The position numbers and the translations under genes are program-made. Under the pieces are notes generated by a model that was given only the letters and a program-made list of their open reading frames with translations, did no database searches and was not told the origin of the DNA. Positions 13,778 through 21,394 of a DNA stretch of 33,143 nt are shown in pieces. Source of the stretch: Chthoniobacter flavus (GTDB taxonomy: Bacteria > Verrucomicrobiota > Verrucomicrobiia > Chthoniobacterales > Chthoniobacteraceae); assembly GCA_945860355.1 (NCBI GenBank), contig CAMARB010000020.1, positions 1-33,143 on the forward strand. The letters are read 5' to 3'. Positions within the stretch are counted from its first letter, which is position 1, and the number at the start of each line of letters is the position of its first letter.

Positions 13778-16700
13778 ATGCAAGCCTCTCTCACAAGCCT
13801 CCGGAAACTCTCCGCGGATCGTCCGGCCTTCAGGAAACACGTGGCCCCCGGCCTCCTGGCATTGATCTCCCTGCCGGGTTCCCTCTGGAGCGCTTCAGGA
13901 GCGGATCACGCCCCTGAGAGCCTGGAGTTCTTCGAAAAACGGATCCGCCCGGTGCTTTCCGAGCAGTGTTACCGCTGCCACAGCGAGAAAGCCGAAAAAC
14001 TCAAGGGCGGCCTTCATCTCGACAGCCGAGAGGACTTGCTCAAGGGCGGCGACACCGGCCCGGCCATCGTTCCGGGGGACGTGGAGAACAGCCTGCTCAT
14101 CACCACGGTCCGCTGGAAGGACAAGGACCTGGCGATGCCCCCAAAAAAACCGCTCCCTCCCGAGCAACTCGCTGATCTCGAGGCATGGGTCAAAGCGGGC
14201 GCCCCGTGGCCCAAGGAAGAGGGCGCAAAATCGGCAAAAAAAGAGACCTTCAGCATCCAGAAGAGGAAGACTGAGCACTGGTGTTGGGCAGCGCCAGCGG
14301 CCCTTCCCCCGCCGACAGTGAGCGCGGCGCCCTGGCAAAAATCGCCGATCGACCCCTTTATTTTCAGCAAGCTCGAAGCCCAGGGCCTTCAACCCGCAGG
14401 CGAAGCGGATCGCCCCACCATGATTCGGCGGGCCACTTTTGACATCACCGGGCTGCCGCCCACTCCGGCCGAGGTGGACGCGTTTGTCGCGGACCAAAGC
14501 CCGGACGCATTCAGCCGGGTGGTGGATCGGCTCCTGGCTTCGCCCCACTTCGGGGAACGCTGGGGACGGCATTGGCTCGACCTGGTGCGTTTCGCGGAAA
14601 CGCGCGGCCATGAGTTTGACCCCGCCATTCCCAACGCCCGGCACTACCGCGACTACGTGATTCGCGCCCTCAACGCCGACGTTCCCTACAACCAGTTTGC
14701 GATGGAACATCTCGCGGGGGATCTCACCCCGCCACGACTCGACCCGAAGTCCGGGGCGAATGAATCCATCCTCGGCACCGGGTTCTGGATGTTGGGGGAA
14801 GAGGTGCATTCACCGGTTGAAATCCGCCAGGACGAAGTCGAGCGCATGGACAACCGGCTGGATGTCATGGGCAAGACGTTTCTCGGCCTCACAATCTCCT
14901 GCGCGCGTTGCCACGACCACAAGTTCGACGCCATCTCCCAACGGGATTACTACGCGCTGTCCGGGTTCCTGATCAGCAGCGGCTACCGCCAAGCCCGGTT
15001 TGAGAGCCTCGAAGCCCACAAACAACTCGGCAGGGAACTGGAGACCCTCCGGAACTCTCAGCGTCCAGCGCTTCTCAAAGCCGCCACCCGTGCCCTGCAA
15101 CCCGGCCTCGGGCGGATGTCCAAAACCCTTCTCGCGGCCGGAGACGCCCTGCATGGAACCCCGCCCGAAGAAGCCGCGCAAAAGCACCAGGCTGATCCCG
15201 CCGAAACCCGGCAATGGTTCGCCGAGCTGAGTGACGCGGAAAAGGACCCCAAACACCCGCTTTCTCTCTTCGCGAAACTCGCCTCGGAAAAAGGCTTGGA
15301 CACACCGGAAAAATTTTCCGCACGCCTCAAGACCCTTTTGGCGGCGGCCACGGGTGCCCCGTCTCCGGCGGCGATTCCCGCGGAGAGCGTGGTGGTGGAT
15401 TACGCAAAACTCGATCCCCGCCACTGGCTGCAGGACGGTTTGAGCTTCGGTTCCCAGCCCGTGCCTGCGGGGGCGCCCCTTTTTGACGCCTCCGGCAATG
15501 GCGTGTTCCTCGGGATCAACACGCGCGGAGCCGCCGTCCGCGACGGGTTTTGGAGGGATCTCGCCGTCAAAGACTCCGAGCGGGACGAGGGCAGGCTCGG
15601 CCAATGGGAACGCGGCGAGCAAACCCTGCGCACACCGGACTTCACGCTGAAGGGCAAGGGGCTCTGGTATCTGGTCAAAGGCAGCGGACGCGCCTACGCG
15701 GCAGTCAACTCCCACCTCATCATCCAAGGTCCCCTGCACAGCAAGCTCCTCTTCGAGTGGAAAACCTCGGAGCCAGGCTGGCACTGGCAAAATCAGGCGC
15801 TTGAGACCTATCAAGGCCATCGGTTGCACGTGGAGTTTAGCCCGGTCCCGAACGGCGACCTGAGCATCGCCATGGTCGTGCAGGCCGACGAACGGCCCCC
15901 GCTGCCGCCTCCGTTCAACCCGCTCATTGTCAAGGCGCTCGGGAACCAGACCTCGCTCGCCTCGGCCGCGGCGGCGCTGGAGAAAACATTTCAGGAAGCG
16001 GCCGGTCAACTCAGCGCCGAGGCCATCGCGCTGGCGCCGGCAGCGGAGGATCGCGCGGAAATCGCCGATTGGCTTCTCCGCAAAGCGCCGCTCTTTGCTC
16101 CGCAGAACAGCCCCGAATCCAGGGCGTTGGCCGACGCGGGCGCCGGATTCATCGCGAAACAAAAAGCGCTTTCCGCGAGGATCCGCCCTCATTCACAAAC
16201 GGCTCCAGCCGCGTTTGACGGGAGCGGCGTGGACGAGTTCCTCCTCGTGCGCGGCCAATCCAAATCGCCCGGAGCGCAGATCCCGCGCCGGTTCCTGGAG
16301 GCCATCGCGGGGCCTGAGCCGATGAGGATCAAAAGCGGGAGCGGGCGCCTCGAATTGGCGCAGCAAATCACCGCAGCCAGCAACCCGCTTTTTGCCCGGG
16401 TGATGGTGAACCGCGTGTGGCATCACCTCTTTGGGAAGGGAATCGTGCCCACCGTGGACAACTTCGGGGTCCTGGGGATCAAACCCTCGCATCCCGAGCT
16501 GCTCGATTTTCTGGCCCTCCGGTTCGCGGGCGAACACCGCTGGTCGCTCAAATCGCTCATTCGCGAGCTGATGCTCTCGCGAGCCTACCGGATGTCCAGC
16601 CAACCCAACGATCTTGCGGCGGAACAAGCCGACCCCGAGAACCTGCTCCTGCACCGCATGAACGTCCGCAGGCTGGAGGGTGAGGCCATTCGGGACGCCG

Positions 16701-17215
16701 TGCTCGTCGTTTCGGAACGGTTCAACCCCCAAGTGGGCGGGCCCAGTGTGCCGGTTCATCTGACCAGTTTCATGGAAGGCCGGGGTGCACCGACGGAGAA
16801 GGGCCCTCTCGACGGAGACGGGCGCCGCAGCATTTACACCATCGTGCGGCGCAACTTCCTGCCGCCCATGATGCTCGCATTCGACACCCCGATTCCCTTC
16901 AACACGATGGGACGGCGGAACATTTCCAACGTGCCCGCCCAAGCGCTGATCCTGATGAACGACCCTTTCATCGTGGAGCAGGCCCGGGTCTGGGCCAAAA
17001 AACACGCCGCGCTCGCCGACGCCCGGCAGCGGATCTCAGCCCTGTATCGGGATGCGTTTGGGCGGCAGCCCACTCCCGAGGAAACGGCCAGCGCGCAGGA
17101 GTTCATCCGGGATCAGGCCAAGCTCTATCAGATCCAGGATCCGAGCGATCAGAAGCCCTGGGCCGACCTGTGCCACGTGCTCTTCAACACCAAGGAATTT
17201 ATCTACCTCAACTAA
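13778..17215 (+). CDS. Large PSCyt1-DUF1549-DUF1553 cytochrome-type protein
   Basis: The 1145-residue exported protein is typical of Planctomycetota/Verrucomicrobiota. A hydrophobic N-terminal segment (24-40) precedes a PSCyt1 haem domain with CYRCH (64-68), GGLHLDSREDLLKGGDTGPAIVPG and MPPKKPLPPEQ. DUF1549 runs about 178-400 (IDPFIFSKLE, ITGLPPTPAEVDAF, FGERWGRHWLDLVRFAE) and has a second haem-like motif CARCH (375-379) in GLTISCARCHDHKFD. An unassigned region of about 440-840 follows. DUF1553 (about 850-1110) has NPLFARVMVNRVWHHLFGKGIV and LMLSRAYRMSS. It is proposed to act in periplasmic redox or polysaccharide breakdown; the reaction is unknown. It is coupled to the DUF1501 gene 11 bases downstream. 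Confidence 0.92.
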   Translation: MQASLTSLRKLSADRPAFRKHVAPGLLALISLPGSLWSASGADHAPESLEFFEKRIRPVLSEQCYRCHSEKAEKLKGGLHLDSREDLLKGGDTGPAIVPGDVENSLLITTVRWKDKDLAMPPKKPLPPEQLADLEAWVKAGAPWPKEEGAKSAKKETFSIQKRKTEHWCWAAPAALPPPTVSAAPWQKSPIDPFIFSKLEAQGLQPAGEADRPTMIRRATFDITGLPPTPAEVDAFVADQSPDAFSRVVDRLLASPHFGERWGRHWLDLVRFAETRGHEFDPAIPNARHYRDYVIRALNADVPYNQFAMEHLAGDLTPPRLDPKSGANESILGTGFWMLGEEVHSPVEIRQDEVERMDNRLDVMGKTFLGLTISCARCHDHKFDAISQRDYYALSGFLISSGYRQARFESLEAHKQLGRELETLRNSQRPALLKAATRALQPGLGRMSKTLLAAGDALHGTPPEEAAQKHQADPAETRQWFAELSDAEKDPKHPLSLFAKLASEKGLDTPEKFSARLKTLLAAATGAPSPAAIPAESVVVDYAKLDPRHWLQDGLSFGSQPVPAGAPLFDASGNGVFLGINTRGAAVRDGFWRDLAVKDSERDEGRLGQWERGEQTLRTPDFTLKGKGLWYLVKGSGRAYAAVNSHLIIQGPLHSKLLFEWKTSEPGWHWQNQALETYQGHRLHVEFSPVPNGDLSIAMVVQADERPPLPPPFNPLIVKALGNQTSLASAAAALEKTFQEAAGQLSAEAIALAPAAEDRAEIADWLLRKAPLFAPQNSPESRALADAGAGFIAKQKALSARIRPHSQTAPAAFDGSGVDEFLLVRGQSKSPGAQIPRRFLEAIAGPEPMRIKSGSGRLELAQQITAASNPLFARVMVNRVWHHLFGKGIVPTVDNFGVLGIKPSHPELLDFLALRFAGEHRWSLKSLIRELMLSRAYRMSSQPNDLAAEQADPENLLLHRMNVRRLEGEAIRDAVLVVSERFNPQVGGPSVPVHLTSFMEGRGAPTEKGPLDGDGRRSIYTIVRRNFLPPMMLAFDTPIPFNTMGRRNISNVPAQALILMNDPFIVEQARVWAKKHAALADARQRISALYRDAFGRQPTPEETASAQEFIRDQAKLYQIQDPSDQKPWADLCHVLFNTKEFIYLN

Positions 17216-17226
17216 CCCCTCCCCTT

Positions 17227-18663
17227 ATGCACTCCTGCGGCAACACCTTCCTGAATCGGCGTGACATGCTGGCCCGCTGCGCAAACGGCTTCGGGGCACT
17301 CGCCCTCACCTCCCTGCTCGGCGACAAGGCTTTCGGCGGCATCCTTCAAGGCGCGGCGACGAACACGAGCCATCCTTTGGCTCCGCGCAAACCCCATTTC
17401 CCAGCCAAAGCCCGCAACGTCATTTTCCTCTACATGGACGGCGGCCCGTCTCAGGTCGACACATTCGACCCCAAGCCCCGGCTCACGGCGGAACACGGCC
17501 AACCCTTTGGGATGAAAAAGGAGGCCACGCAGTTCAACAGCAACGGCAACACGCTGGCGTCGCCCTGGGAGTTCAAGCAGTACGGCCAGAGCGGCATCCC
17601 GGTCAGCGACCTTTTCCCCCATGTCGCACAGTGCGTGGATGACCTCGCGATCATCCGCTCCATGACCAGCGAGTTCTCGGAACACACCAACGCCAATTAT
17701 TTCCTCCACACCGGGAGCGGATTGCAGGGGCGCCCAAGCATGGGCGCCTGGGCGGGATACGGACTCGGAACCGAGAACGCGGACCTGCCGGGATTTATCG
17801 TGCTCAACGGCGGCCTGATCCCCGTGGGCGGCCTCGACAACTTCAACAGCGGTTTTTTGCCCGCGTCCTACCAGGGCTCGATCTTCAAGCCGGGGGCTCA
17901 GGCGGTCGCCAACGTCACGCCCACCGAAACCAGCGCGGATCTCCAGAACAACAAGCTGGCGCTGATGAAGAGACTCGACCGGGGCGTGGTTTCCCGGTTT
18001 GGAAAACTCGACGCGCTGGAGAGCGCCATCTCCAACTACGAACTCGCCTACCGGATGCAGGCGGCCGTGCCCGAGCTCATGGATCTCAAAGGCGAGACCG
18101 AGGCCACCAAGGAACTCTACGGCCTCAACGCCCCCTTGGCGCAGACCAAAACGTTCGGCACCCAATGCCTGCTGGCGCGGCGCCTGGTGGAACGCGGGGT
18201 GCGTTTTGTGGAACTCACCTGCCCCAGCGGCGGCGGCGACCGGTGGGACCAACACGGCAACCTCCGCGAGGGCCACGAGAAAAACGCGCGGTTTGTGGAT
18301 CAACCCATCGCAGGACTCCTCAAAGACCTCAAGGCGCGCGGCATGTTTGAGAACACGCTCGTGGTGTGGGGCGGCGAATTCGGGCGCACCCCTTTCGCCC
18401 AGGGCCAGGATGGCCGCGACCACAACCCCTTCGGGTTCACGATGTGGATGGCCGGCGCGGGCGTCAAAGGCGGCACGATTTACGGGGCCACCGACGACTA
18501 CGGATACAAGGTGGTGGAGAACACGGTCTCCATCCACGATCTCCACGCCACCATTCTCCATTTGCTGGGGCTGGATCACACCAAACTCACCTTCCGTTAC
18601 AGCGGCCGGGACATGCGCTTAACCGACGTATACGGCGAGGTGGTCAAAGAGATCCTCACCTAG
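17227..18663 (+). CDS. DUF1501 family protein (sulfatase-like fold, Tat-type signal)
   Basis: The 478-residue DUF1501 protein has an N-terminal twin-arginine-like signal (NRRDMLARCANGFGALALTSLL). It then has family motifs NVIFLYMDGGPSQVDTFDPKP, the HTNANYFLHTG region, SMGAWAGYGLGT, a conserved WDQHGNL, VVWGGEFGRTPFAQ and GRDHNPFGFTMWMAGAGVKGG. The fold is related to alkaline phosphatase/sulfatases, but the reaction is not established. DUF1501 genes are regularly paired with PSCyt1/DUF1549/DUF1553 genes, as here. The start at 17227 (MHSCGN) lies 11 bases after the preceding stop; an upstream open frame overlaps that gene. Secretion after folding through Tat is inferred. Confidence 0.92.
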   Translation: MHSCGNTFLNRRDMLARCANGFGALALTSLLGDKAFGGILQGAATNTSHPLAPRKPHFPAKARNVIFLYMDGGPSQVDTFDPKPRLTAEHGQPFGMKKEATQFNSNGNTLASPWEFKQYGQSGIPVSDLFPHVAQCVDDLAIIRSMTSEFSEHTNANYFLHTGSGLQGRPSMGAWAGYGLGTENADLPGFIVLNGGLIPVGGLDNFNSGFLPASYQGSIFKPGAQAVANVTPTETSADLQNNKLALMKRLDRGVVSRFGKLDALESAISNYELAYRMQAAVPELMDLKGETEATKELYGLNAPLAQTKTFGTQCLLARRLVERGVRFVELTCPSGGGDRWDQHGNLREGHEKNARFVDQPIAGLLKDLKARGMFENTLVVWGGEFGRTPFAQGQDGRDHNPFGFTMWMAGAGVKGGTIYGATDDYGYKVVENTVSIHDLHATILHLLGLDHTKLTFRYSGRDMRLTDVYGEVVKEILT

Positions 18664-18779
18664 GAGCATGTCTGCCTTCGGCCCTTTTCCACCAAAGCCG
18701 CCGGTTTCTGCCCCTGGCACTGCCCCTCAACCTCAACAAAGCTGCGAGAGCGGGCATCTAACAGCGCTGAGATTGATAC

Positions 18780-19270
18780 ACATGCGTCAGTCCGACAGGC
18801 TGCTAGGGAAAGGCGGCACGCCTCTCGGGGGCTTCGAACGGATGCTGCGCGTTGAGTTTCTCCAACATTGGGATGGGCTCGCCGATGAAACCCTCGTGGG
18901 CCCCCAGCATCCCGGCGTGGAATTCGTCGTCGCAGAGAAGCGGGGGAAGATCAACCCGATGACGAAGGGTGCGTTGAACGATCTCAAGAAGGCCTTGGAA
19001 AAGGCCAATGAGAAGGTGCGGGCGTTGGGGCAGCGTCCCCTCCACGTGACCAAGAATCCCTTCGGGTATCGCAAGACGCGCCATAAGGGCCCGGCCAAAA
19101 AACCAGCGCAACCCTACAGCCTCTTTGCCCTGGCCAGTCTGAAGTTTGCCAAGCGCAGCGTGCCGGGAGCTGAGGCGTTGCCATTGAGCGCCGTCGACCC
19201 ACTTTTTTGCCGCCCGATTTCTGGCGCAGCCCCTTTTGGCCTTCGCCAACCCTCCATTTTGAATCCAACA
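18780..19270 (+). pseudogene. IS5-family transposase relic (left of the pseudopilin cassette)
   Basis: Between about 18780 and 19170 the plus frame reads an N-terminal IS5-type motif (GGTPLGGFERMLRVEFLQHW, then DGLADETL) joined to the IS5 C-terminal part: ALNDLKKALEKANEKVRAL, HVTKNPFGYRKTRHKGPAKK, and SLFALASLKFAKRS. The central DDE region is missing, so this is an internally deleted relic. The frame has no stop and runs open into the cassette D gene. Positions 19057-19163 match 25858-25964 in inverted orientation at about 75 of 100 aligned positions. No terminal inverted repeats were recognised. 18664-18779 and 19271-19339 hold nothing else clear. Confidence 0.65.
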
Positions 19271-19339
19271 GCGGCCCATTTCGTGCTCAGACGTTTTACC
19301 AACCGTCACCAAACCACGATACGTCACTTTGAACGCGCA

Positions 19340-19978
19340 ATGAGACTTCCCCTATTGGTCGGCAGCCACCGGAAACACTCCCTTGGGCTCGGCTTTACGC
19401 TGATTGAGTTACTCGCGGTTTTGGCGGTGATCGGCATCTGCATGATCATCGCGCTGCCACACCTCAGTGAGAATGGACGCGGCCCTTCCATCCAATCTTT
19501 CACGCTCACCACGGTCTTTGATTCCGCCCGCTCGTTGGCCATGGCCCGCTCGACCCGGACCCGCGTACTTTTTCACAACGATCCCGCCGATCCCGAACGC
19601 TACCGCCGATGGGCCGGAATCGTCGTCCAAGCAGGGGTCGACGCCAGCGGACAGCCCATTTGGCAAAGGGAAGGCCCCCCAACGGTTTTCCAAACAGGGA
19701 CCTTCTATTTTCCCACCCCACCGGAAAACGGTGCCTTGGCAGCCATCCCGATGCGATTCTGGACCTCGGGCACTGAGTCAAACTATCAGGCCTACGAGTA
19801 TGACCCGGCGGGCGCGATGTTGCAGGCTGGCAACTCAATCATGCTAGTGAGCGGCTACGTTGAGGCCGGCAGACTCAGGGTGCCACGCCCCCCCCAACGC
19901 GACGGCTTTTTTCTCCGCCCCTACGGCGGCATCACTGCGGTCGATCGACCCGACCAACTCCCCGCCCCAATCGAATGA
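19340..19978 (+). CDS. Verru_Chthon cassette protein D-like pseudopilin (GspH-like)
   Basis: The 212-residue protein has a type IV prepilin N-terminus: an 18-residue basic leader, then processing site G18/F19 in GLGFTLIELLAVLAVIGI, with Glu at position +5 and a hydrophobic helix. The remainder is a soluble domain (FYFPTPPENG, MRFWTSGTE). The start at 19340 is chosen because the leader must be N-terminal, although the frame is open back to 18668 through the IS5 relic. It is the first gene of a five-gene unit; its stop overlaps the next start as ATGA. It should be cleaved by a prepilin peptidase and inserted in the inner membrane. Assignment to D rather than another prepilin family is from pattern and context. 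Confidence 0.8.
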   Translation: MRLPLLVGSHRKHSLGLGFTLIELLAVLAVIGICMIIALPHLSENGRGPSIQSFTLTTVFDSARSLAMARSTRTRVLFHNDPADPERYRRWAGIVVQAGVDASGQPIWQREGPPTVFQTGTFYFPTPPENGALAAIPMRFWTSGTESNYQAYEYDPAGAMLQAGNSIMLVSGYVEAGRLRVPRPPQRDGFFLRPYGGITAVDRPDQLPAPIE

Positions 19979-20559
19979 ACGCGTCATCAAACCGCTGGCC
20001 GCGGAATGGGTCACGCCGCGAGCACGGATTTACTTTGGTCGAGGTTGTTTTGGCTTTAGGCATCGTCTCTTTTTCCTTGGCGGCGCTGATTGGAATGATT
20101 CCCGTCGCCCATGGAGTCCTGCGTGACAGCGGGCTGCGGGGTGAATGCGATCGATTTCATGGCATCCTGCGCCAGCAATTGAGCGGAGCTGGCTACATAG
20201 CTTCAGCGGCGGCGCTCGACCAGAATCGCTACCTCTATTTCTACCGATACACAGGAAACACCAGAGCCCGTTCCGACACCTCGTTTGAACCCAACCCAAA
20301 CGACAGCCTCCTCCTGCCCTGCCTAGGTGCGCGCTGGCAGGATGACCCTTTACTCACAGCCGATCTCGCCGCGATTTCCGGACCGCTCTTTAGATTAAAG
20401 CTCACCCGCTTGCCTGCAACGCCTGCGGCCCTGACACCCCAGGCGGCACTGACACCCCCTGCCATCCCGGCCTGGGCGGTGCTTGAATGTGTTCCATCGG
20501 GCACCATCGGCGGCGCCGCACAGTTCGTCGCCAAACAGGCGGTCACCCTCAGACCATGA
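19975..20559 (+). CDS. Verru_Chthon cassette protein B-like pseudopilin (GspI-like)
   Basis: The 194-residue prepilin-like protein has leader site G18/F19 in HGFTLVEVVLALGIVSFSLAA, with Glu at +5. The sequence following the helix (IGMIPVAHGVLRDS) and its position fit cassette protein B, and the N-terminus resembles GspI-type minor pseudopilins. The C-terminal half is Ala/Pro-rich (LPATPAALTPQAALTPP). The start overlaps the D stop by 4 bases and its own stop overlaps the C start by 4 bases, so translation is coupled throughout. Confidence 0.82.
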   Translation: MNASSNRWPRNGSRREHGFTLVEVVLALGIVSFSLAALIGMIPVAHGVLRDSGLRGECDRFHGILRQQLSGAGYIASAAALDQNRYLYFYRYTGNTRARSDTSFEPNPNDSLLLPCLGARWQDDPLLTADLAAISGPLFRLKLTRLPATPAALTPQAALTPPAIPAWAVLECVPSGTIGGAAQFVAKQAVTLRP

Positions 20560-21389
20560 CTCAGACCATCAGCCGGCCGGCTTCAGGCGCGGCGGCGCAG
20601 CGCCATGGCTTCACCCTGGTTGAATTACTCGTCGCAATGGCTGTCGGCACCATCGTGATTGGCTGCGCGTTAGCCTCGCTCAACGCCCTTTCCAATCAGT
20701 GGCTAGTCAACTCCGCCTTGGTGCGCAGCCGCGCCGAAGCGCGCCTCACCATGGATTGCCTGAGACGCGACCTCGAATCAGCCTTGCGCGCGGCGCCCGG
20801 CGACTGGCTTCTCCTCCGCCCTTCCACCCTCGCCACCGGCGGCGCGCCCGCTTCAAACGAACTCTATCTCCTCGCCACCTCACAGGATCACACCACGAAC
20901 CAACTAGGCGACGTCTGGGCTCTTGGCTACGCGCTGGCCTTGGCTGATCCTTTGAATTCAGGCGGCCCCGATCCACGCCGCGCTCTCTATCGGCTCCGGC
21001 TCAATCCCCCCGACGTCTTCGCCAACGGCATCGAATCCACTGACTGGTGGAACCTGTTTTGGTTGCCGCGGCGAAGCGGCCTTGATGCCCCGCCAAATTT
21101 GCTCGCCCAGAACGCAGTGTTCCGCTGCGAAGCCATTGTGGAGGACCGCGCCACAAAAATCAGCCACCGCGTCCCGCTCGATCGCAACGTGCGCATCAAC
21201 GCGACCGGCGTGGTGATCGACCCGCCGCTCGCCGCGCTGCAATCCAGCGCCCTCAGGCTCACCGCCATCAACCTCAGCCTTGTCATTCTCCGGCCCGAAG
21301 GTCTCACCCTGCTGCGCGAACGCCAGGTCCTCACCGACGACCAATGGCGCCGCTTCGGCGACACCTTTTCGGAACGCATCAATTTCTAA
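20556..21389 (+). CDS. Verru_Chthon cassette protein C-like pseudopilin (GspJ-like)
   Basis: The 277-residue prepilin-like protein has G18/F19 in HGFTLVELLVAMAVGTIVIG and Glu at +5; the leader length is identical to D and B. The soluble domain follows the helix with NALSNQWLVNSALVRSRAEARLTMDCLRRDLESAL, resembling the region just after the helix in GspJ proteins. The start at 20556 overlaps the previous stop as ATGA, whereas an upstream open frame would lack the leader. It is separated by 5 bases from the next gene. Role unknown. Confidence 0.82.
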   Translation: MTQTISRPASGAAAQRHGFTLVELLVAMAVGTIVIGCALASLNALSNQWLVNSALVRSRAEARLTMDCLRRDLESALRAAPGDWLLLRPSTLATGGAPASNELYLLATSQDHTTNQLGDVWALGYALALADPLNSGGPDPRRALYRLRLNPPDVFANGIESTDWWNLFWLPRRSGLDAPPNLLAQNAVFRCEAIVEDRATKISHRVPLDRNVRINATGVVIDPPLAALQSSALRLTAINLSLVILRPEGLTLLRERQVLTDDQWRRFGDTFSERINF

Positions 21390-21394
21390 AGCTC

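Noticed and set aside
14810-18579. Long minus-strand open frames opposite the cytochrome and DUF1501 genes (14810-16192, 17212-18579)
   Set aside because: Both are shadows of well-supported plus-strand genes, with no motifs of their own.
18803-19327. Minus-strand open frame of 174 codons in the region left of the cassette
   Set aside because: It is the opposite strand of the IS5 transposase relic, whose plus-strand frame gives recognisable transposase motifs.
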